Positions 1-7,720 of a stretch of DNA of 62,497 bases are shown in pieces; the stretch's first letter is position 1; the number at the start of each line of letters is the position of its first letter. Source of the stretch: Sinosporangium album (GTDB taxonomy: Bacteria > Actinomycetota > Actinomycetes > Streptosporangiales > Streptosporangiaceae). The notes under the pieces were generated by a model. That model was not told where the DNA came from. It ran no database searches and saw nothing but the letters and a program-made list of their open reading frames with translations. Location: contig NZ_FNCN01000036.1 of the NCBI RefSeq assembly GCF_900100605.1, forward strand, positions 1 through 62,497, read 5' to 3'. The position numbers and the translations under genes are program-made.

Positions 1-124
1 GTTGTCCGGTGCAGTTGCCCGGTCGTTGACCGTTGCCCCACGCAGTTGGCCCCGCGTTTCACGTTGTCCGAGGCAGTTGCCCGCGCGTTTCCTGTTGACC
101 GACGCAGTTGGCCACCTGTTTCAG
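1..124. repeat. Four tandem copies of a degenerate 31-bp unit
   Basis: Units start at 1, 32, 63 and 94 and are exactly 31 bp each. All begin GTTG and carry a central GCAGTTG. Units 2 and 4 resemble each other (GCAGTTGGCC), as do units 1 and 3 (GCAGTTGCCC). The array may continue left of the window. It lies downstream of the minus-strand tRNA cluster. No promoter or terminator function can be assigned. Positions 125 to 271 hold no gene that I can support. Confidence 0.85.
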
Positions 125-271
125 CCTGGCCAAGCCCTCGGCCTGCGGCCGAGGGGCGCCAGCCCGGGGGTGCGGGTGGCGGAGCCCCCGCAAGCGAGCG
201 AAGCGAGCACTACACGATGAGGGCGACGCGGCCAGCGCATGTTGCGCGGCATACGTCGCCCATCGACCGAG

Positions 272-343
272 TGGGCGATACTGGGATTGAACCAGTGGCC
301 TCTACCGTGTCAAGGTAGCGCTCTCCCACTGAGCTAATCGCCC
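272..343 (-). tRNA. tRNA-Val (GAC)
   Basis: Folds as a full cloverleaf on the minus strand. The 7-bp acceptor stem pairs GGGCGAT with ATCGCCC, the D arm is GCTC/GAGC, and the anticodon stem CTACC/GGTAG encloses the loop TTGACAC (anticodon GAC). The T arm is ACTGG/CCAGT with loop TTCAATC. The 3' CCA is not encoded. It is the last member of a four-tRNA minus-strand cluster. Confidence 0.95.
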
Positions 344-370
344 TTGGATTCCGGGTTTCCGGGGTCTTCG

Positions 371-443
371 AGCGGACGACGGGATTCGAACCCGCGACCC
401 TCACCTTGGCAAGGTGATGCTCTACCAGCTGAGCCACGTCCGC
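371..443 (-). tRNA. tRNA-Gly (GCC), copy 2
   Basis: Cloverleaf with acceptor GCGGACG/CGTCCGC, anticodon stem CACC/GGTG and loop TTGCCAA (anticodon GCC), and T loop TTCGAAT. It is identical to the copy at 632-704, and the identity runs a few bases past both ends. Confidence 0.95.
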
Positions 444-547
444 GTGTGGGCTTGCGCCCGCTTTTTACCGGCTGCATTTGCAGGTCGGTTTTACGTTGAC
501 CACTTTAGCGGAACCTGGGGGGTTCTCGCGCTGCGGTTTTCGCGTCG

Positions 548-618
548 AGGTGGAGACGGGATTTGAACCCGTGTAGACGGCTTTGCAGGCCGTTGCCTCG
601 CCTCTCGGCCACTCCACC
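548..618 (-). tRNA. tRNA-Cys (GCA)
   Basis: Cloverleaf with acceptor GGTGGAG/CTCCACC, anticodon stem ACGGC/GCCGT and loop CTGCAAA (anticodon GCA). At 71 nt it is short, as usual for actinobacterial tRNA-Cys. It sits between the two tRNA-Gly copies. Confidence 0.95.
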
Positions 619-631
619 TGGTGCTGATCCG

Positions 632-704
632 AGCGGACGACGGGATTCGAACCCGCGACCCTCACCTTGGCAAGGTGATGCTCTACCAGCTGAGCCACGT
701 CCGC
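632..704 (-). tRNA. tRNA-Gly (GCC), copy 1
   Basis: Same sequence as 371-443, anticodon GCC. It is the first tRNA of the minus-strand cluster, so transcription probably starts right of 704 and runs Gly-Cys-Gly-Val. Confidence 0.95.
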
Positions 705-893
705 GTGTGCCCTGTTGCTCGGGGCCACGCAAAGACTCTATCGCCTCTGGGGCCCCGATGTGTGCAAGCGGTGGCAGGTGGGCTCGTTGAGCTTTCATGC
801 GGTGAGGCGGCTTGGCCTCGGGAAAGGTGGGGGCCGGGCCGGTTGTCTTTCGGCGGTGTCTCGTTGGCGGGGCGCCGGGGTGGCGTGGAGGGC

Positions 894-3194
894 TCAGTCT
901 TGCAGGATTTCGACGTCGTCGGCTTTGACGAACATCACGCGGTGGCCGAACTGGATCTGGTGGTAGAGGAGTTTGCCGCGGATGATGATGTGGTCGCGCG
1001 GGTTGAAGGATTTGGCGTGGGTGTAGATGGAGCGGAGGGTGTGGCCGAGGGCGTAGCGCTGTCCGGCTCGGAGCGTGTATTGCAGGGGGACCAGTTTGAT
1101 GGGTTCGATGCCGCGGGGGTAGGCGTCGGCTTCGGGGTAGGCCCTGCCGTACAGGCGGACGGTGCGGAGGCCGGCGCGTGGGGTGACGAGGGGGCCTCCG
1201 GCGGGGAGGGCGGTGGGTGCGTTTTCCGGGTTGTAGAACCAGGCTTTCTGGTTCAGGTACCAGATGGCGGTCCAGTCGCCTTGGCGGTCGGCTTTGGCGT
1301 AGCGCTGGCCGGTTGAGGCGCGGGCGGCGTGGTCGTAGACGCTGTGGGTGGATTTGCCGCCGGCGTGTTTGCCGATGTCTTGGACGAGGGGGGCGTCGTG
1401 GGACGGCTGGGTGTGCAGCCAGACGGAGGCTGAGCCTTGGGATTTGCAGCGTTTGCCGGGTTCTTTGCGCGTGCATCCGGTGTATTTCACGCGGTGGCGG
1501 TCGAAGTCTGGGCGGATGACGACTGATTCGCCCTCTTCGGGGCCGCTGCCGGTGATGGGGCTGTCGAGGAGGTCGAAGAAGCGTGCCCAGTCCCAGTAGG
1601 GTCCGGGGTCGACGTGCATGCCGCGCACGTGCTCTGGTGTTATTCCGGGAATATTGTCGTGTCCGAGGATATGAGCGCGGTCGAGCGGGATGTCATGTTC
1701 CTCCGCCAGATATTTCACGAGTTTGGCGGATGAGCGATACATCGCCTCGGTGTACCAGGTGCCGCCGTGAGCGAGGTAGCCCTCATGCTCGATGCCAATG
1801 GATCTGGAGTTGATATCCCAGTTCCCCGCATGCCAGGCGATGTCATTTGTCCGCACGTGCTGGGCGACATGTCCATCTTCTGAGCGGATGGTGTAGTGCC
1901 AGCTCACATAGCTGGGATTGCTGACCATTGAGGGGACACCGCGATACGAGCCCTCGGTGTCATGGATCACGATGTAGTCGATAGGGCGCCGCTGCGCCAT
2001 CCGATCGTGGTTGCCGTAGCCGCCCTTCTTGAGCCGCTTGTACGCAGCAGGCATCCACTCGCACGCCAGGGACTCCGGGCACTCGGCACGCATGTCGGTC
2101 CTCTTCCGACTCGCCCCGCCATCCCTCGCCCCGCCATCCCGCACCCCGGGAGCGCTCCCGCGCGGAGCGCTCCTACTCGGCGTGTCCCGCATGCTGACCC
2201 GCGCCGGCCGCCCCTCGTCGAACCTCTGCGTGTTCCGCCACTTCGGGGTGCGCCCGCGACCGGCCCGGGCGCCCGCGTGGGCGCGCTTCGCGCGCTTGCG
2301 GTCGGCTTTCGCCGTACGGCGCTGCCCCCGGTCGCTGTCGCCCGCCGTTCGCCGGGGACGCGGCGGGCTAGACGACGCGCGCGGACCCCTGTCCGCGGAC
2401 GCGCGCGGCCCACTGTCGGCGGACGGGCGCGACCCCCTGCTCGCGGCGGGTGCGGTGAGGGCGGGGTGTGCGCCGAGACGCAGCGGATGGCCGTCGTCGG
2501 TGGTGCGCGTCATACCTGACCGGATCATGGCGAACACCTCGTCGGCGAACGCCGTACCTCCGGTTGGTTCGCCCGAGTAGCGCGCGACCGCGTCATACCA
2601 GTCGGAGGGGTCGTCGTCGGCCGGTTTGCCGAGTGCCCGCTGGGTCTCCGACAGCAGTGCGGCCCCGCCGCGGATGTTGGCGGCGGGGTCGCTGCGGAGG
2701 CGTTCGGGGGTGATGCCGGTGAGTTCGGAGGCCCGCATCAATGTGCGCGGTTCGGGCGGCGCGTCTCCTGGCGCCTCATGGTGGCGCGGCGGCAGCGGTC
2801 GCGTGTCGTCGCCGCGCGGGTCCTCCTCGTTGTCGTCGTGGTGGTTGCCCGTGCCGGCGCCGATGGTGAGGCGCGCGGTCTTCAGGTCGATGAGGTGCAT
2901 CGGCCCGTATCCCCCGGAGGTGCTGGGTTCGCCCGCGTTCACGTCCCAGCGTGACTGCATGTAGGACACGCCGAGGAGGACGCTTTCCGGTACGCCGAAG
3001 GCGTGTGCGGCTTCCGCGTATGCGGCTTGCCGGGCGCCGGTCGCGGAGGAGGGGGCTTGAACGGGGGTTTGGAGGGATGCGGCTTCGGCGGCGCCGAGGC
3101 GGATGTCGGATGGAGGCTGGGCTGTGATGGAGGGGGGAGCCAGGACGACCGCCGACGCGAGGATGGCGGAGGTGGCGACGGACATAGACGGCAT
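894..3194 (-). CDS. Secreted N-acetylmuramoyl-L-alanine amidase (PGRP/amidase_2 type)
   Basis: A 766-aa protein predicted to cleave the amide bond between MurNAc and L-Ala in peptidoglycan, outside the membrane. The chosen ATG gives a Sec-like signal (MPSMSVATSAILASAVVLA); an earlier in-frame start would place charged residues ahead of it. Residues about 40-225 look like a soluble transglycosylase-type segment (FGVPESVLLGVSYMQSRW). Residues 230-390 are an Arg/Ser-rich low-complexity linker. The amidase domain lies near 400-545, with IVIHDTEG near 410, WHYTI, a middle His in IAWHAGN and GHDNI supplying the usual zinc-site histidines. An SH3-like tail follows, with KSQGSASVWLHTQPS and KADRQGDWTAIWYL. 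Whether the N-terminal segment is active is unknown; I did not find a clear catalytic Glu context. Confidence 0.85.
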   Translation of the reverse strand: MPSMSVATSAILASAVVLAPPSITAQPPSDIRLGAAEAASLQTPVQAPSSATGARQAAYAEAAHAFGVPESVLLGVSYMQSRWDVNAGEPSTSGGYGPMHLIDLKTARLTIGAGTGNHHDDNEEDPRGDDTRPLPPRHHEAPGDAPPEPRTLMRASELTGITPERLRSDPAANIRGGAALLSETQRALGKPADDDPSDWYDAVARYSGEPTGGTAFADEVFAMIRSGMTRTTDDGHPLRLGAHPALTAPAASRGSRPSADSGPRASADRGPRASSSPPRPRRTAGDSDRGQRRTAKADRKRAKRAHAGARAGRGRTPKWRNTQRFDEGRPARVSMRDTPSRSAPRGSAPGVRDGGARDGGASRKRTDMRAECPESLACEWMPAAYKRLKKGGYGNHDRMAQRRPIDYIVIHDTEGSYRGVPSMVSNPSYVSWHYTIRSEDGHVAQHVRTNDIAWHAGNWDINSRSIGIEHEGYLAHGGTWYTEAMYRSSAKLVKYLAEEHDIPLDRAHILGHDNIPGITPEHVRGMHVDPGPYWDWARFFDLLDSPITGSGPEEGESVVIRPDFDRHRVKYTGCTRKEPGKRCKSQGSASVWLHTQPSHDAPLVQDIGKHAGGKSTHSVYDHAARASTGQRYAKADRQGDWTAIWYLNQKAWFYNPENAPTALPAGGPLVTPRAGLRTVRLYGRAYPEADAYPRGIEPIKLVPLQYTLRAGQRYALGHTLRSIYTHAKSFNPRDHIIIRGKLLYHQIQFGHRVMFVKADDVEILQD

Positions 3195-3292
3195 TGGCGA
3201 CTCCCCAGGCAGCTCAACTACTCCTCGTCTACTTAACACTACTCAGAGTAATGGGCATTTTTGTGTATGGCGGGGGGAGTCGTGTTGGAGTG

Positions 3293-5467
3293 TCAGGGGA
3301 TGACGGGAGAGTTACGCATCAGCTCGTCCGCGAGGATCAGGGTTGAGCCATCCGTACGAGCCATGGAGAGGTCGAAGTACTTTTTCACCCGCTTCTCCCA
3401 CCAGGTGGTGTTTATGAGGCGCTTAAGAAGTTCATTGAGTTCCTCCGGATCGAAGCATGGGTTTCGCGGGTGTAGTCCGATACCCCATTCCTCTGACGAC
3501 GGCAGCTCGCCAATGATCTTAAACCGATCGGCGCCCATCTCATGCGCCAGCGCAATGAGAATCGGGATATCTGTCGATATAGCGGAGGCAGTCCCTTTTC
3601 TATCCCCAGGGCGGGCGGCCAGCTCCCGAGCCCCCGCCCGGTAGTCCGTCACCAGCTTCGTACGCCTCTCGCTCTCCATCCACCGCTGGCCGAAGATGGT
3701 CTTCAGCCGCTCGTAGGACGTGGACCCCTCCACATACGCCATTCTCCGGTTGAAGAGGTCATCGAATTTCCGGACTTCGGTGTCGTCGGCGCGCACCATG
3801 ACGGCCTGCTTGGTCACGAGGTACGGCCCGGCGAACAGAACCCTGTCCCTGCGCCGCTCGGTGATCGAGTATGTGCAGATCAGCATGTCGATACTGCCGT
3901 CGAGGAGCCGGTTCTCCCGTTCCCCCGAAGGAATCTGCTCCACTTCCAGGCTGACGGGGCCGAGTTCGTTCGCGATCACATCGGCGAGTTCATATTCGAA
4001 GCCGCGCACCGTGTTCGTGTCCGCGGGAGTCAGAACGCCCGGCAGGTCATGCCGGAAACCCACGCGGAGGCGTCTGCCCTGGACTTTCCGTACGGACCAG
4101 GTCCGCGGCATGGACGTGGCCGCTCCATCCGACGGCAGGAGCCGGTCGCCGGTGGTCGGCGCGGCGGAGGCGGCGCGTCCGGTCTCGGTGAAAGGGCGGT
4201 TGTGGAAGGTGAGCTCGCCGGGGTTGAGCAGCAGGTCGAAATCCACGTTGGCGGCCTGGACGCCGCCGGGCCGGAATTTGATGCCGCGGTCCGGCTGGAA
4301 GCCGACGACGACCTCGATCTCCTTGAGTGCCGAACTGAGCACGCCGAGATCGATGTCCCGCACCTGCACGGTCTTGTAGTCGCGTGCGAGCGGCTGCAGG
4401 ACGCCCTCTTTCCGCACTCCGTCGTCGACGGTAAGGCGATAGGTGACGCTGCCGTAGTAGCTGTAGTTCGCCAGGCGCTCGGCCCTGCTGTGGCTCAGGT
4501 GAAGGATCAGATCCATGAACCAGTGCTGGTTCGCCGACGCGAGCGTCCGAATGACGTTCTCGTCGAGTTCGCTCACCTTGAACGTCGACGTGGGGCCTTT
4601 CGCGCTGCGGCCGTCCTGGTCGTCGGTGGAGGTCACCGGGGTGTGGAAAAGCGGGGCCAGCGGCGTGCGCACGATCAGGTGCTGCACCTGTTCGGCCCGG
4701 TCGCCCCAGGCCGCGGTGGCGAGCGAGCCGGTCGCGGCGCCCGCCACGGCCGCCCCGCCCAGCCATCGCCAGACCTGCCGGCGGGACACGCCGTCGTCGC
4801 CTCGCCCGACGGCGCCCACCGCCGGGACCGCCACGCCTCCGCTCGCGTTCGCGGAGTGCTTGTCCGGCAATGGGGCAGGCTCCGACGCCGCCGTGATCCG
4901 CTCGTAGGCGAGCCCCCAGCGGCGGACCTCCGTCTGGGGCAGCCCGCAGGCCGCCGCGAACCCCTCGATGACCTCCCCGGTCAGTCGGCCCCGCCCCCGC
5001 ATCACGCTGTTGAGCGTGGTGGCGCGGAGCATGCGATAGGGGAACGCATGGCGTTGTTCCCCGGCTTCTGGGGGAGCGGAGCGCTCTTCGAGGGCTCTGT
5101 AGGAAAGCCGTCCGAGGCTGAGGCGCATCTTGTTCATCAGGGCGCGCAGCTCGTCCAGGGTGGTGGCCTGGGCGGGATCGGGAAAAGCCGCGGAGATATA
5201 GGCCGCGGATCCGGCGGTGCGCATCCCCTCCGCCTCGGCGGCGCTTTTCCAGCGGCGGAACCAGGCGCTGGTGCTCTCGCCGCAGGCATGCACATAGACG
5301 GCGGTCACCTCCCAGGAAAACAAGGCGTTCCCCGCCCAGATCCGCTCGACGGTCTCCGGTAATAGGCCGGTCTCCTCCGCGAGCACGGCCAGGGCCTCGT
5401 CGCCGTCCAGGCCTGTGGGACGCAGGCCTGCCAGGCTGTTGAGGAATCGCTCTTTCGGGTCGGTCAT
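3293..5467 (-). CDS. Receptor-like fusion: two HTH modules, one membrane segment, extracytoplasmic SBP_bac_3 domain
   Basis: A 724-aa protein. The start is the ATG preceded by AAGG at 5-nt spacing; the GTG six bases upstream overlaps that ribosome site. Residues 10-80 and 107-192 look like two copies of the actinobacterial HTH-like module that ends in a conserved core (FSWEVTAVYVHACG...WFRRW and LTGEVIEGFAAACG...VRRWGLAYER). Residues 228-254 are a hydrophobic stretch opened by SRRQVWRW, resembling an internal Tat or signal-anchor sequence. Residues 260-440 are probably beta-rich and unrecognised. Residues 455-700 match family-3 solute-binding domains (RLRVGFRHDLPG, DGSIDMLICTYSITERR, LVTKQAVMVR). 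The topology suggests a cytoplasmic DNA- or partner-binding head linked to an external ligand sensor. No ABC transporter genes are adjacent, so sensing is likelier than uptake. Function is inferred. Confidence 0.8.
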   Translation of the reverse strand: MTDPKERFLNSLAGLRPTGLDGDEALAVLAEETGLLPETVERIWAGNALFSWEVTAVYVHACGESTSAWFRRWKSAAEAEGMRTAGSAAYISAAFPDPAQATTLDELRALMNKMRLSLGRLSYRALEERSAPPEAGEQRHAFPYRMLRATTLNSVMRGRGRLTGEVIEGFAAACGLPQTEVRRWGLAYERITAASEPAPLPDKHSANASGGVAVPAVGAVGRGDDGVSRRQVWRWLGGAAVAGAATGSLATAAWGDRAEQVQHLIVRTPLAPLFHTPVTSTDDQDGRSAKGPTSTFKVSELDENVIRTLASANQHWFMDLILHLSHSRAERLANYSYYGSVTYRLTVDDGVRKEGVLQPLARDYKTVQVRDIDLGVLSSALKEIEVVVGFQPDRGIKFRPGGVQAANVDFDLLLNPGELTFHNRPFTETGRAASAAPTTGDRLLPSDGAATSMPRTWSVRKVQGRRLRVGFRHDLPGVLTPADTNTVRGFEYELADVIANELGPVSLEVEQIPSGERENRLLDGSIDMLICTYSITERRRDRVLFAGPYLVTKQAVMVRADDTEVRKFDDLFNRRMAYVEGSTSYERLKTIFGQRWMESERRTKLVTDYRAGARELAARPGDRKGTASAISTDIPILIALAHEMGADRFKIIGELPSSEEWGIGLHPRNPCFDPEELNELLKRLINTTWWEKRVKKYFDLSMARTDGSTLILADELMRNSPVIP

Positions 5468-5742
5468 TGTCACCTTGCCTACTTCACGTTCAGGCGGGCG
5501 TCCTTCGGTTATCCGTTAATCCATGTGATCCCTATGGCATTCACCATGAAATCAGCAGGGCGATGGATTTCACCACGCGACTCCGAACCGTTGTCGAACG
5601 GGAAGCCTCCGAAGACCGGCGGGTGCCGGGGGGCGCGCCTATCTCACGGTGTTGCGGTTGCGCGGTGAGGTTTAGGTCTGTCCGACAATGTGGACGTAGT
5701 GGAATGTCCGGTTTCGACGATGAGTCTGCGGCTCGCGGGCTC

Positions 5743-5748
5743 TAGGTT
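5743..5748 (+). promoter_or_regulatory. -10 box TAGGTT of a leaderless start
   Basis: A TAnnnT hexamer ends 7 nt before the ATG at 5756, where no Shine-Dalgarno sequence is visible. Transcription would begin at or next to the start codon. The rest of the gap from 5468 to 5742 holds no gene I can support. Confidence 0.5.
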
Positions 5749-5755
5749 CTGCCCT

Positions 5756-7198
5756 ATGTCATCTCGTCTGGTGCTGCTGAACGCGCGGATCGGGCTCGGG
5801 GGCCCGATCCGCCACCTCGTGATCGAGAAGGGCCGCGTCGTCGACGTGAGCGGTCTCATCGACGCCGACTTCCGGGGGGAGAGGATCGACGTCCAGGGCG
5901 CGACCGTGCTTCCCGGCCTCTACGACGCCCACGTGCACATGGTCCAGTGGGCGCAGGCCCGCAGGCGGATCGACCTCTCCCCGGCGCGCTCGGCGCGCGA
6001 GGCGGTGGACCTCGCCGTGGCGGGCCGCTCCGGTGACGGCCCCACAGTCGGGTACGGCTTCCGCGACGCGCTGTGGCCCGACGCCCCCGACACGTCGATG
6101 TTCCCTCCGGGCGCGTTCGTCCTGGTGAGCAATGACCTGCACACCGCGTGGCTCAGTCCGGAGGCCCTGCGGCTGGTCGGCAGGGGCGACCACCCCACCG
6201 GGGTGCTGCGCGAACAGGACTGCTACACCGCGATGGCCGCGCTTCCGCCGCCGCCGAGGGAGGAGGTCGACCGCTGGGTCGTCGAGGCGGCCTCCGCCGC
6301 CGCGGCGCGGGGGGTGACCGGGGTGCTGGACTTCGAGTTCGCCGACACCGTCACCGACTGGTCGCGTCGCGTGGCCGAGCACCGGGTGGATGTCAGGGTG
6401 ACGTGCGCGATCACCCGGATCCTGCTGGATCAGGCGATCCACGCAGGTCTGCGGACGGGGGAGGAGGTGGCCGGGTCCGGCGGCCTGCTGGAGGTCGGCC
6501 CGCTGAAGCTGTTCGCCGACGGCTCCCTCAACACGCGGACCGCCTACTGCGACCATCCGTACCCGGGCACCGGGGATCGGGGCCTGCTCGAACTCCCGCC
6601 GGATGAACTGCGCGCGACGATGGCGCGGGCCGCGGCCCACGGGCTGCACCCCGCCGTACACGCGATCGGCGACTCCGCCAACGCTCTCGTGCTTGATGCG
6701 TTCGAGGAGCTCGGCTGTCCGGGGCGTATCGAACACGCCCAGTTGGTGCGCTCCGATGACTTTGTTAGGTTCGCCCGCCCGGGGCTGGTCGCCGGTGTGC
6801 AGCCGGCCCACGGCCCGGACGACCGGGACGTGGCCGAGATCCACTGGCGGGGCCGTACGGCACGGGCCTACGCCTACGCCGACCTGCTCGCGGCGGGCGC
6901 GGTGCTGCAGTTCGGGTCGGATGCCCCGGTGGCACCGCTGGATCCGTGGGACGGCATCGCCTCGGCGGTCACCCGCACCGACGACGACCGGCCGACCTGG
7001 CACCCCGAGCAGGCCGTCCCGCTGGGGGCGGCGCTCACGGCGGCCTGCGGGGGCAGGTCGGGTGTCGCGCGGGGGGATCGCGCCGACCTGATGGTTCTGG
7101 CGGACGACCCCTGCGCCATAGCGCCGGAGGGGCTGCGCCGCATCGAGGTCGTAGCCACGCTCCTGCGCGGCGGGTTCACGTACCGCAACGGAGTGTGA
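5756..7198 (+). CDS. Amidohydrolase, YtcJ-like (Amidohydro_3)
   Basis: A 480-aa metal-dependent hydrolase of the amidohydrolase superfamily, probably cytoplasmic. Family marks in order: the N-terminal beta-sandwich start (LVLLNARIGLGGPIRHLVIEKG), the metal-binding DAHVHM near residue 60, LKLFADGSLNTRT (usual lysine ligand position), HAIGDSAN, EHAQLV and SDAPVAP near the C-terminus. YtcJ-type enzymes are annotated as exoenzyme or antibiotic amidases and N-substituted formamide deformylases, but substrates cannot be predicted from sequence. The ATG was chosen because the family fold starts directly after it; initiation is probably leaderless. It stands alone between two intergenic stretches. 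Confidence 0.85.
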   Translation: MSSRLVLLNARIGLGGPIRHLVIEKGRVVDVSGLIDADFRGERIDVQGATVLPGLYDAHVHMVQWAQARRRIDLSPARSAREAVDLAVAGRSGDGPTVGYGFRDALWPDAPDTSMFPPGAFVLVSNDLHTAWLSPEALRLVGRGDHPTGVLREQDCYTAMAALPPPPREEVDRWVVEAASAAAARGVTGVLDFEFADTVTDWSRRVAEHRVDVRVTCAITRILLDQAIHAGLRTGEEVAGSGGLLEVGPLKLFADGSLNTRTAYCDHPYPGTGDRGLLELPPDELRATMARAAAHGLHPAVHAIGDSANALVLDAFEELGCPGRIEHAQLVRSDDFVRFARPGLVAGVQPAHGPDDRDVAEIHWRGRTARAYAYADLLAAGAVLQFGSDAPVAPLDPWDGIASAVTRTDDDRPTWHPEQAVPLGAALTAACGGRSGVARGDRADLMVLADDPCAIAPEGLRRIEVVATLLRGGFTYRNGV

Positions 7199-7431
7199 CC
7201 CCGCCGGGGACGTGCGCGGTCCGGCTGCCCGGTTCCATCCCCGCTGCCCTCGGGCCGTGGCCCGGTGCGAGAACGAGGGGCCTGAGTTGCGTAGTCTCGG
7301 CCTGGGGCATGAGGTGGCCTGCCACCTGGCGAGTCTTTAAGCGGCGTGTGAGAGGCTTGGGGCATCTGTTCTGCCCGAATTCGGGCAGGAAACTTGGTGT
7401 TCATTGATACCCATGCGTAAGGTCCACATTC

Positions 7432-7707
7432 GTGTCCACGGCGCGGCATCCCCACAGCGACTTGATCGCCCACCTGACCCGGACGAGCCCCCTGGGGCCA
7501 GGTGAGGCGGCCAGGGTGGTGGCGGATGTGCTGGCGTACTTCTCCGAATCCGTGGAGGAGTTCGTCCGCCGCCGGCACGCCGAGCTGAGGGTGCGCGGTC
7601 TCACCAACGAGGCGATCTTCCCGAGGATCGCGGCGGAGATCGCCGCGCGCCGGGTCGCGGCACCAGAGCTGTCTTTACGGCAGCTCCGCCGAATCGTCTA
7701 CGGATAG
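7432..7707 (+). CDS. Small conserved protein upstream of glmS
   Basis: A 91-aa soluble protein starting at GTG, with AAGG about 10 nt upstream. It ends 13 nt before glmS, so the two are probably co-transcribed. The sequence is helical and charged: FSESVEEFVRRRHAELRVRG is followed by LTNEAIFPRIAAEIAARR and a C-terminal LSLRQLRRIVYG, the last part reading like a small DNA- or RNA-binding helix pair. I recognise the pattern as a conserved actinobacterial hypothetical but cannot name a function. Positions 7199 to 7431 hold no gene. Confidence 0.7.
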   Translation: MSTARHPHSDLIAHLTRTSPLGPGEAARVVADVLAYFSESVEEFVRRRHAELRVRGLTNEAIFPRIAAEIAARRVAAPELSLRQLRRIVYG

Positions 7708-7720
7708 GGAGACTCTGCAT

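Noticed and set aside
272-343. tRNA-Val 3' end as a phage attachment site
   Set aside because: No direct repeat of the tRNA end and no integrase gene were found in the window.
210-728. Small open frames ending MAQLVEHHLAKVRVAG... across the tRNA cluster
   Set aside because: These are translations of tRNA genes; peptides of this kind are a known annotation artefact.
3542-5362. Plus-strand open frame opposite the receptor-like fusion gene
   Set aside because: Shadow; composition is His/Arg/Gly-rich without family motifs, while the minus strand carries recognisable domains.
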